Shown in pieces: positions 57,651-64,000 of a DNA stretch of 64,000 nucleotides (position 1 is its first letter; each line of letters opens with the position of its first letter). Origin of the DNA: Spartinivicinus poritis (GTDB lineage: Bacteria; Pseudomonadota; Gammaproteobacteria; Pseudomonadales; Zooshikellaceae); NCBI RefSeq assembly GCF_028858535.1, contig NZ_JAPMOU010000002.1, forward strand, positions 283,292 to 347,291, read 5' to 3'. Position numbers and translations under genes: made by a program. A model generated the notes under the pieces. That model saw nothing but the letters and a program-made list of their open reading frames with translations. It made no database searches and was not told the DNA's origin.

Positions 57651-58494
57651 ACAAGACATAATCACCCACTTGAGATAAAGGCTCAATATCACATCGTTTT
57701 GCAATACGTTGTTTAAAGTTTATATCTGGAATTTGTGTCTTCACTGTAGACTTAGCTCTCATTTTTAGTAGAGGAAACAAATAGTCCTTCCCAGATACGA
57801 TAGATAATTTTTCTTGTGGATCCCCTCCAAATTGAGAAAGCATTTCGTTTTTAATAAATAAGTATTGCTCTTCACCAACTTTGGAAACTGAATTTAATCG
57901 GAGAGCATTTATTCTCTCTGAGATTTTGACTCCTGACAAATCCCCTGTGTTTGCCTCTACAAAGTCTTTCACTGGATATGATACAGTCTGAACAGTGGGA
58001 TCAATTTTAAACGAAATTGAGTACTCGATAAATATCTGAAATAACAGATCACAATTATTAACGACCCATCCATCATAATCAAACTGATCAGCTATCTTTT
58101 CACGCGTGATCACAGGCTCCTCTTCATCAAGAACATCAAGAATTGCTTCATGATCGCACAGTAGATTTTCGATACAATATAGTGGCAATCTAAACAGTCC
58201 TGGCTTGTTTTCCACTTCATCACCAGCCAAAATAAATAAGTCGCCATCAACGATATAAATTGATGGTCTCTCAGTGCTGCAATGACACTCATGTCGTTTG
58301 ATGACGGACTTCCTATCACCAATTGGGAAAACCTCTTCTACTCTATAAACCCCTTCAAACACTCTAGTGAAAATAATTGAATATAATTTTGCATATCCCG
58401 TTGCGGTATCTTCTATATAAATATCGATGTCGTTAACATCTTCAAAGAAAACACTTTTGGCCGACTTCGCAACGTCACTTCTTTCTGGAATCAT
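57646..58494 (-). CDS. ariB: DUF4435/TOPRIM protein, AriB-like (PARIS)
   Basis: 282-aa protein. VFFEDVNDIDIYIED (Glu18) and IYIVDGDLFILAG (Asp83, Asp85) give the Glu and Asp-x-Asp metal site of a TOPRIM nuclease, and RLPLYCIENLL follows, a feature of DUF4435 proteins. It starts 1 bp after the stop of the AAA ATPase gene. In PARIS the AriA ATPase holds AriB until a phage anti-restriction protein (such as Ocr) releases it; AriB then cleaves host tRNA and stops phage growth. The pairing, order and sizes fit. Other AAA/DUF4435 pairs exist, so the name is a strong inference. Confidence 0.68.
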   Translation of the reverse strand: MIPERSDVAKSAKSVFFEDVNDIDIYIEDTATGYAKLYSIIFTRVFEGVYRVEEVFPIGDRKSVIKRHECHCSTERPSIYIVDGDLFILAGDEVENKPGLFRLPLYCIENLLCDHEAILDVLDEEEPVITREKIADQFDYDGWVVNNCDLLFQIFIEYSISFKIDPTVQTVSYPVKDFVEANTGDLSGVKISERINALRLNSVSKVGEEQYLFIKNEMLSQFGGDPQEKLSIVSGKDYLFPLLKMRAKSTVKTQIPDINFKQRIAKRCDIEPLSQVGDYVLC

Positions 58495-58495
58495 A

Positions 58496-59836
58496 TTATC
58501 TACACTTCACTGCTTTATTCTTAAGAGACCCAACAATCTCGGGTGAATGTGTTGCCAATATGTACTGAGAATTAGGATTTATAGAAAAAATCGTTTCAGA
58601 AAACTTTTCCTGCCATCCAAGATGGAGAGAAAGCTCTGGCTCATCAATAATAAATACGTTCTTTTTTTTGGAGCGTCGATTAAAGAATGAGTGTGCGAAT
58701 ATGACCAACAATTGCCTTTCGCCTGATGATAGACCTTCTATAGTACACTTGCTTTTATCAGGCCTAGCGACAACTAGTTGCCCTACCATGTCAACCTCCA
58801 AGCTCTTGTTCGAATCTTTATAAAATGAATTAACAACGGATAAAAAATCATTTATAGGCTTAAAAAAGTTATCAACTTTTGACTTGTGCTCATCGATAAT
58901 TTCGACAATCTTTGACATACGTTCTACTTGTGCTTTGTTTAAAAGCCACTCAACTGAAACACCTTCTTTTGTCTTTTGAACAGATTCAAAAAGGTCGGTT
59001 AGCTTTTGAAAGAAAGTATCGACTTCCTTGCTTACAGTGGAATCATTCAAACCAATATTTGACAGAGCCTCTCGAATTTCCTTTTTTCGCTCCAGTACTC
59101 CTGTTCGTTCCTTCCAATCTACTTTTTCTAGGCTAAAATCCACTGAATTAAAGCTGGTATACTGAAATGCAGATAACAAAATACTATCTCTTAGTTTTGA
59201 TGAATATTTATCTTCAAGCTCCCTCATTCTTTTATATGAGTGTTGAACCAACATTTCAGTTTCCATTAGGCTAATACCAATCGATCCTTTAATTAGCCTC
59301 CTTGCCCGTAGAGACCTCTTATTCTTTTCTCTTAACCATAAGTCACGCTCGAAATAATAATCATCACTAACTGACAACGCATCATCTCTACGGCGATCTA
59401 ACCCTAAAAAAATTGGTGAATCCACTTTAGAAATTTCTTTAACTATTGGATGATCTGCAAACTTCCTATTTATTTTTTCTGATATCTCATCAATTTTATC
59501 TAAGCTATGAGAATAGTAGTCCATCTCTTCATTGGAGAACGAAGGCAATATCAGTACATCATCAATAGTGCTGACTCTTACAGATATTCCATCTTCATTT
59601 GAGGATGCTAAGATTTGAATGATTCTATCTTTTTCCGATAGATCGAGAGATACACTTTCAAACGGAATTTGAAGCAAATCCTTAAAGTTCGGATTAACTA
59701 AAGCATTCATAAGCTTTAGGGCAGTGGTTTTACCAGAACCATTTCCGCCAACCAAAAAGCTAATATCTGTATTGAAAGCTATATTAAAGTCCAAGTACCC
59801 AAACACTTTCTTCGCAACTAATTTTTTGACAATCAC
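58496..59836 (-). CDS. ariA: AAA15-type ATPase, AriA-like (PARIS)
   Basis: 446-aa ABC/SMC-type ATPase: Walker A GGNGSGKTTALK (residues 30-41), a long coiled-coil insert, signature LSSGERQLLVIFAHSFF, Walker B NVFIIDEPELSLHLG and the H-loop ILATHSPEIVG. Length and architecture match the AriA subunit of PARIS. The start is GTG at 59836. The AriB-like gene follows immediately. Upstream lie remnants of prophage genes, the usual kind of place for this system. Alternatives are an OLD- or RecF-like ATPase, but the DUF4435 partner favours PARIS. Confidence 0.72.
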   Translation of the reverse strand: MIVKKLVAKKVFGYLDFNIAFNTDISFLVGGNGSGKTTALKLMNALVNPNFKDLLQIPFESVSLDLSEKDRIIQILASSNEDGISVRVSTIDDVLILPSFSNEEMDYYSHSLDKIDEISEKINRKFADHPIVKEISKVDSPIFLGLDRRRDDALSVSDDYYFERDLWLREKNKRSLRARRLIKGSIGISLMETEMLVQHSYKRMRELEDKYSSKLRDSILLSAFQYTSFNSVDFSLEKVDWKERTGVLERKKEIREALSNIGLNDSTVSKEVDTFFQKLTDLFESVQKTKEGVSVEWLLNKAQVERMSKIVEIIDEHKSKVDNFFKPINDFLSVVNSFYKDSNKSLEVDMVGQLVVARPDKSKCTIEGLSSGERQLLVIFAHSFFNRRSKKKNVFIIDEPELSLHLGWQEKFSETIFSINPNSQYILATHSPEIVGSLKNKAVKCR

Positions 59837-59871
59837 TAAATTTATTCATCCTTAAGTGAGGGGTATAGTTA

Positions 59872-59968
59872 TACCTAGATTAATATTTAACCATTCTCTG
59901 CAAATGGCTGGTTTTTAGCTTTCTGTTATACTTCACTTAATAAAATCAACACTCATCTTATAAACTGA
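59872..59968 (-). repeat. phage D-gene 3' end plus downstream sequence, copy 2
   Basis: Homologous to 62564-62731. Both contain the end of a late-control D gene, then GAAGTATAA, AGAAAGCTAAAAAC, CCAGC.ATTTG and TTAATCT.GGTATAA. It is a duplication of the junction, not a coding unit. Confidence 0.7.
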
Positions 59969-60310
59969 AGCACTCACAGAATGTTTTGCCTGTTTCACCA
60001 CCCACCAACAATCTACGCCTGTCCTTACACCTTGAATAATTATAGGCTGTTCAGCTATTAATTCAGCATTACCCACTACCGTTATGCTTAAACTGGCTTC
60101 TATATCATTTAACCCACTTAGCTTGGCTTTAGCACTAGCTTTGGTCGCTTCGCTGGTTTGATATACCATTTTAATAGTATAGATCGGTTCACCATTTCTA
60201 ACCTTTACATGCTCTGTTTTACCACCTTCAGAGCTGTGATACTTAGCCACAACACTTTTATAATATTGTCGGTCAGGGGCTTTTAAATCCCATTTATTAA
60301 TTTTAAACAT
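59933..60310 (-). CDS. C-terminal piece of phage late-control protein D, probably a remnant
   Basis: 125-aa frame matching the C-terminal third of gpD (VgrG-like hub protein of P2-type tails): NKWDLKAPDRQYYKSVVAKY, SEATKASAKAKLSGLNDIEA, QGVRTGVDCWWVVKQAKHSV. The N-terminal two thirds are missing. The ATG at 60310 is internal to the family and has no ribosome site, so it is unlikely to be expressed usefully. Confidence 0.65.
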   Translation of the reverse strand: MFKINKWDLKAPDRQYYKSVVAKYHSSEGGKTEHVKVRNGEPIYTIKMVYQTSEATKASAKAKLSGLNDIEASLSITVVGNAELIAEQPIIIQGVRTGVDCWWVVKQAKHSVSASVYKMSVDFIK

Positions 60311-60373
60311 TGTTATTGGTGACAATAGATGAGCTCTTCCCTGTTGTATAAGCAAACTGCTGTATCGGCTCGA

Positions 60374-60475
60374 TTACCAGTCATTCAAAGACGGCTTCCA
60401 ATTCTTGAGATACTCGCTAGACCAATCGCCATATGCCCTTTTTATAACAACGTGACCATTAGCTGAAATTTTGTC
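60374..60475 (-). pseudogene. fragment of an NYN-domain (LabA/DUF88) nuclease gene
   Basis: The frame encodes NGHVVIKRAYGDWSSEYLKN followed by WKPSLNDW and a stop. The RAYGDWSS..W block is the early conserved part of NYN-domain proteins. An in-frame stop lies directly upstream and the rest of the gene is absent. It sits between attC-like site 2 and the gpD fragment. Confidence 0.55.
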
Positions 60476-60512
60476 TCATTCTGTTTTCTTTCCATTGAAA
60501 ATTTCCTTCTAA

Positions 60513-60571
60513 CTAACGTTTCAAGCAGAGGCGTCAGCTTTGCTAGTCTCCTGCTCGTTTGATTTGTTAGA
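60513..60571 (-). other. attC-like recombination site 2
   Basis: Arms CTAAC-GTT-TCAA..GCAG and CTAAC-AAA-TCAA..GAGCAG are complementary around unpaired 3-nt spacers and a bulge, the exact R box / spacer / L box plan of attC. On the minus strand it ends GAAACGTTAG. Together with sites 1 and 3 it shows the same orientation. Confidence 0.6.
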
Positions 60572-60678
60572 CTCAGTTTTTGGCTATGTCGACTGAGCTA
60601 ATTTAGAATTTGTATTCCAAATCATATAAGCATTTGCTGATGCTGAGACGACTCCAATTGTAGTGGTATAGCGGCAAT

Positions 60679-61509
60679 TCAATGAGCCTCTGAAGAAGTC
60701 TCCTCTTCTTCAGCTTCTATTGGTTGCAACTGAGGTAGCTTTTGCGAACAATCGATTTTGGTTTTTTCTGCCCAAACCTTGAGATTTTCAAGACTATTGC
60801 GTATAGGCTCTGTTCCCGCATAGATGGAATTCCACTCTCTTTTAATGTGTTCCACTCTCTTAGATTCGAGCGGAGCATTACCAAAATCGTTTGGACTCGC
60901 CACACTTGAGAATCGTCGACCCTCAAATGTATACCACACCCAATAATGTAGAACCGTTTCGCCATCTCTACCAAATAACGGGTTGTAGTAAACTCGACTG
61001 AATCGGGATTCGTTCCAACTCAACAGTGCATCATGCATATTCAACCAATGGATCTCGGCTGATCGAACGGTATCGCATACTGCAATATGAAGTTCATTAC
61101 CACCTAATGCACTCTGTCGTTCTTGCAACATAACAACCTCCATCCCTGCACAAATCATGTATCCACTTAAACCACGTACACCAAGTGCCTCCATGTTCGT
61201 GAGCGAAGTGGTAAGTTGGAAGGTGATCTCATCCAACAGATCCTTTCGTGAACCTGGAGATTGATTGTATTGCCGAATAGCCCGTTGGGCTATTCGCATA
61301 GAATTTACTGCTTCCTTGTATTCAGCCTTATCGAGAGCATCCTGAATTGACTGCTTTATGTCATCAGCAAACTCTCGTAACGCCTCCGCTAGTATTGTGG
61401 CAAGATCTGGTTGACGACGACCACCGCCTAATACATTGTCAAGTATATTTGATCCAACTCCACTTAAAATGCCTTTGCCAATTTCTTCTAAAATAATTTG
61501 CCATACCAT
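60679..61509 (-). CDS. cassette protein of unknown function
   Basis: 276-aa protein. An N-terminal Gly-rich amphipathic stretch (GKGILSGVGSNILDNVLGGG) is followed by helical parts (LRREFADDIKQSIQDAL-like, SMRIAQRAIRQYNQS) and a Trp/Tyr-rich end (YYNPLFGRDGETVLHYWVWY). The frame extends upstream, but ATG 61509 has GGGGAG 7 bp before it and avoids overlap with the lipoprotein gene. The N-terminus could associate with membrane, but no toxin family is recognised. It is coupled to the lipoprotein gene, 37 bp downstream of its stop. Confidence 0.65.
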   Translation of the reverse strand: MVWQIILEEIGKGILSGVGSNILDNVLGGGRRQPDLATILAEALREFADDIKQSIQDALDKAEYKEAVNSMRIAQRAIRQYNQSPGSRKDLLDEITFQLTTSLTNMEALGVRGLSGYMICAGMEVVMLQERQSALGGNELHIAVCDTVRSAEIHWLNMHDALLSWNESRFSRVYYNPLFGRDGETVLHYWVWYTFEGRRFSSVASPNDFGNAPLESKRVEHIKREWNSIYAGTEPIRNSLENLKVWAEKTKIDCSQKLPQLQPIEAEEEETSSEAH

Positions 61510-61546
61510 TTTCGTGCTCCCCAGGTTTGCCAGCTCTGTGTTTTGT

Positions 61547-62074
61547 TTAATACTTAAAGATCGGGGCAAATTTAATCTCTCCTTCTTGAGGAATAACTTG
61601 GTATAGTCCAGATTGGCTGCAACCGGAGACTGGGGTATCCGATACAGATCCCTCAACCGCAGTTTCAATTCCTCCTGCCGCAGCAAGAACACTCAGTAAC
61701 GCTGTATTATCTGATTCATCCTTTATCCCACCTAATCTCCAACCATCCTCAATCTTTATGTCGACACCCGCTTTCCCGAATCCGGATTTTGGCGTAATCA
61801 AATAAGGCTTGGAATAATCCGGCAGAGTTTTCGGTTCACCAATCCCACATACTGTCTTAACCTTTATGCATTGGCCTTTCTCATTTTTTGCTATGCATAA
61901 TTCCTTTTCTCCAATCTCAACCACAACCATTGGGTGGTATACGATGTAACCTTTTAGAACGTTTTTCAATTTATGAGCGTTGCCCGCAACCTTTGTCGGC
62001 AATGTCTCGATGTCCAACCCTGCACATCCTGAAACAGAAAATGCGATAAAAATCAACGATACCATTCTAAACAT
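61547..62074 (-). CDS. cassette lipoprotein
   Basis: 175-aa protein. MFRMVSLIFIAFSVSGC ends in a lipobox (VSGC), and a beta-rich mature domain with three further Cys pairs follows. ATG 62074 has GGAG 9 bp upstream; an earlier ATG lies at 62089. It starts 29 bp after the GTTAGC end of attC-like site 3 (62103), as the first gene in a cassette. No family is recognised. Confidence 0.65.
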   Translation of the reverse strand: MFRMVSLIFIAFSVSGCAGLDIETLPTKVAGNAHKLKNVLKGYIVYHPMVVVEIGEKELCIAKNEKGQCIKVKTVCGIGEPKTLPDYSKPYLITPKSGFGKAGVDIKIEDGWRLGGIKDESDNTALLSVLAAAGGIETAVEGSVSDTPVSGCSQSGLYQVIPQEGEIKFAPIFKY

Positions 62075-62102
62075 GAGAAAATTCTCCATTACTTGCTTAT
62101 AA

Positions 62103-62179
62103 AGCTAACGCTCACATAAACGGCGCGAGCATGCGAGCGTCCAGCAACTGAAGGTAACGAATTTGATGTGCTTGTTATA
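62103..62179 (-). other. attC-like recombination site 3
   Basis: On the minus strand it runs from GTATAACAAGCACAT to ATGTGAGCGTTAGC. TAAC-AAG-CACAT pairs with TAAC-GCT-CACAT across a 3-nt unpaired spacer, the R and L boxes of attC, with an imperfect inner stem. The stop codon of the 62175-62510 gene lies in the TATAAC end, as is usual in cassettes. This is the clearest of the three sites. Confidence 0.65.
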
Positions 62180-62510
62180 CACTTGCACCGCTACCACCAA
62201 AGAAAAACGACGCTGCTGTTGCAAACATTCCGGCAGCGAGAAAAAGAAAGCCTGAGATTAGCAATATGAAACCCAGTTTGCTTTCAATAGCCAATAGATG
62301 TTTTGTCACGCCCTCAACCATTGGTTTCGTTTGTTGCTCGTTGTTCAAAATGCGGCGAACTTGAGTAAGTGATTCTTCGTGGGCTACAAGACTGAACACC
62401 ACCCACTTAAGAATATCCTTAACTCGCCACGCCAGAAGGATTGATCCGGTAGCAGTGCTCAGTGCCCCGATTATTTTGAGCCAGGTAGCAATGTCATCTG
62501 GGAATATCAC
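62175..62510 (-). CDS. cassette membrane protein of unknown function
   Basis: 111-aa protein with two hydrophobic helices (WLKIIGALSTATGSILLAW near the start and LGFILLISGFLFLAAGMFAT near the end) and a charged helical middle. The GTG start at 62510 has AGGAGG 4 bp upstream. Its stop is inside attC-like site 3. No family is recognised. Confidence 0.65.
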   Translation of the reverse strand: MIFPDDIATWLKIIGALSTATGSILLAWRVKDILKWVVFSLVAHEESLTQVRRILNNEQQTKPMVEGVTKHLLAIESKLGFILLISGFLFLAAGMFATAASFFFGGSGASV

Positions 62511-62563
62511 TCAACCTCCTTTTGCCTATAACACTCAAACTAATTGATCAAATCCATATTTTT

Positions 62564-62731
62564 ATACCAAGATTAATTTTTAACTATTCTTCACAAATAG
62601 CTGGTTTTTTAATAGTTTGAATTGTTTTTAGCTTTCTGTTATACGTCAGAGTGACGTAAAATATCGCGTCATGCTGACGTATAATTCCTTTATACTTCAC
62701 CTAATTAAACTAACACTTGTTTTATAACCTG
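62564..62731 (-). repeat. phage D-gene 3' end plus downstream sequence, copy 1
   Basis: Same junction as 59872-59968, with the residual D-gene end GYKTSVSLIR, then the shared GAAGTATAA and AGAAAGCTAAAAAC blocks. It has gained the 46-bp palindrome at 62639-62684 and a further short insertion. It is noncoding. Confidence 0.7.
62639..62684. repeat. 46-bp palindromic insertion element
   Basis: TTATACGTCAG (62639-62649) and CTGACGTATAA (62674-62684) are perfect inverted ends; the arms extend to 18 bp with two mismatches around a 10-nt AT loop. The paralogous junction at 59872-59968 lacks it, which shows that it was inserted. It has four TGACG/CGTCA units. Confidence 0.65.
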
Positions 62732-62863
62732 ACGTACGTTGGCAAACTATTAGTATAGGCTAGCTCTATACTACTTACTTAAAATTCACTTAGCTAAAAT
62801 CTGGTTACTGCTCGCCAAGGCAGAAATAATTTTAAAAATTAAAGTTGCTTCTATAATCAAACA

Positions 62864-63628
62864 TTACTTAGTAGTAGTTGATTTATCAGTTAAATAGTTT
62901 ATATATACAATGGGAGTATAATCAGCAGATAATGACAGTTGCCTCCATTCCGCTAGCTTATTATGTAGTATTATGGAGTTGATTTCAGATAGATGTTTTA
63001 TCACTGTTTTTCTTTCCAAAATAAACCACAACACAATAACTTTAATTTTCTTTTCTTCTCCATCAATTTCAATTTTAGACTCCTTCTGCTGAAGTATTTT
63101 TATTGTCGTTATAGCTTGATCGATAACGTAATTTAATTTTTGTGCAGTCCCTTTCTTAACAAAAAACAAACCACCATCTTTATAGAGATCCATTTTTTCT
63201 ACACGATATTTTTTATTAATACCTGTTAGTTGAGTATCACAGTTTATATAACCATTCTTCTCCTCTCGATCCTTGTTAAATTTTTCTTCGGGAATGCTTC
63301 TAGGTATATTAAACTCTTCATCATAGTTTATTTCAATTTTATCTACTTCATTTTTTAAGTAATCTACATATGATTGATTGAATTGATGCCAAATACCCTC
63401 AATTAAACAATGTTTATTCTCGTCATCTATAAAGTCTAAATAGTACTTCAATGGTTTAGTATAACGTGGACTATCTTCTTTATTTGCAACAATCTTTAGA
63501 TCATCTAAATCTTTTGGTGATTTTATTTCATCACTTGTGAAAAATGAAAATATTTCGGCAGTTGAAAACTGAACCAGTCTATATTTTTTGCTGCTTTTTC
63601 CTTTTATATATATCATAATTATAATCAT
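62864..63628 (-). CDS. DUF6119-like protein, C-terminal half
   Basis: 254-aa AT-rich gene. LIEGIWHQFNQSYVDYLKNE, YRVEKMDLYKDGGLFFVKKG, LNYVIDQAITTIKIL and the end PIVYINYLTD follow the C-terminal half of the sporadic TIGR04141/DUF6119 family, whose members are about twice as long. TAG stands directly before the ATG in frame, so the N-terminal half is really missing. The family is patchily distributed and often found in variable islands. It may be a remnant. Confidence 0.5.
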   Translation of the reverse strand: MIIIMIYIKGKSSKKYRLVQFSTAEIFSFFTSDEIKSPKDLDDLKIVANKEDSPRYTKPLKYYLDFIDDENKHCLIEGIWHQFNQSYVDYLKNEVDKIEINYDEEFNIPRSIPEEKFNKDREEKNGYINCDTQLTGINKKYRVEKMDLYKDGGLFFVKKGTAQKLNYVIDQAITTIKILQQKESKIEIDGEEKKIKVIVLWFILERKTVIKHLSEINSIILHNKLAEWRQLSLSADYTPIVYINYLTDKSTTTK

Positions 63629-63691
63629 CTATAAAAATAAAATTTACTCCTGATATTGTAAACTCATTTATATTCCTAATTATCATCATGC

Positions 63692-64000
63692 CTAAGCTAT
63701 ATTTAGTAGCTTACCTGGTAGCGGAGGTGTTCTCAGCGCTACAAATGCTAGCCTAGGAATAAATTCTACTAAGCTAAACCTTCGATTAAATCGATACTGA
63801 AATTCAGCAAGATAACGCTGTGCATATTTAGCGCGAATAGCATGATAAGTACTACGTAAAGCACTTTTTAAGTTTCCAAGAATGGTGTTAACCCAATAAA
63901 ATTCAGGTTCCTCTACTGATGAGCGACCACCACCGCATACAATTTTATCATGAAGGCAACCTGCTTCTATGACACCATTAAAACAGGCCAGTCCATCGGA
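63692..64000 (-). mobile_element. IS1595-family (ISXO2-like) transposase, partial
   Basis: The C-terminal 102 residues of a DDE transposase lie before the window edge: SDGLACFNGVIEAG, CGGGRSS, EFYWVNTILGNLKSALRSTY, FQYRFNRRFSLVEFIPRL. The WVNT.LGN and YRFNRRF blocks mark IS1595. The stop is at 63692-63694. The 5' part and one end of the element are outside the window; the terminal repeat on this side was not recognised. Confidence 0.82.

Overview
The window looks like chromosome of an AT-rich, probably marine gammaproteobacterium of the Oceanospirillales/Pseudomonadales kind. The evidence is gene content and order: topA, a DUF6586-like gene, fadA, fadB, a universal stress protein, uup and slt follow each other much as they do in pseudomonads, but base composition and codon use are far more AT-rich. 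A Zooshikella/Spartinivicinus-like host is my guess, not something the sequence proves.

Layout. 1-8.1 kb is a copper island. A leftward CusCBA-type efflux set (cusA truncated by the window edge) and a small membrane protein stand behind a CueR/MerR-type promoter at 5301-5331. A rightward pair encodes the multicopper oxidase CopA and the outer-membrane protein CopB. Two inverted copies of a 127-bp repeat flank cusC, and one of them supplies the last codons of cusC. 8.1-13.4 kb holds a double-TerD membrane protein and a lone PilY1-like protein. 13.7-24.5 kb is one 10.8-kb gene for a 3593-residue protein. It appears to join an AvrE/DspE-type effector region, a cysteine-protease-like DGDC segment (OTU type), a hydrophobic membrane segment and a long RTX calcium-binding tail; this is the most striking single gene here.

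25-47 kb is mostly housekeeping: galU, mannose-1-phosphate guanylyltransferase, SUKH, thioredoxin, topA, fadBA, usp, uup, slt, eamA, yceI, and a PepSY gene followed by a PhoP/PhoQ-like two-component pair. 47-56 kb is a looser region of small membrane or coiled-coil proteins, an XRE regulator, a hydrolase-methyltransferase fusion, a substrate-binding protein and an HxlR/hydrolase divergent pair. A 24-codon gene with its own ribosome site and terminator lies at 50944-51018.

56-64 kb is accessory DNA, nearly all on the minus strand. Three attC-like sites (57583-57650, 60513-60571, 62103-62179) in one orientation divide it into integron-cassette-like units, though no integrase gene is visible. 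One unit carries an AAA ATPase plus DUF4435/TOPRIM pair that fits the PARIS anti-phage system (AriA/AriB). Around these lie scraps of prophage genes (two copies of the end of a late-control D gene, the start of a DNA adenine methylase), an NYN-domain scrap, a 46-bp palindromic insertion, a DUF6119-like fragment and the end of an IS1595-type transposase cut by the window edge. I read this as a cassette and defence region assembled from mobile pieces.
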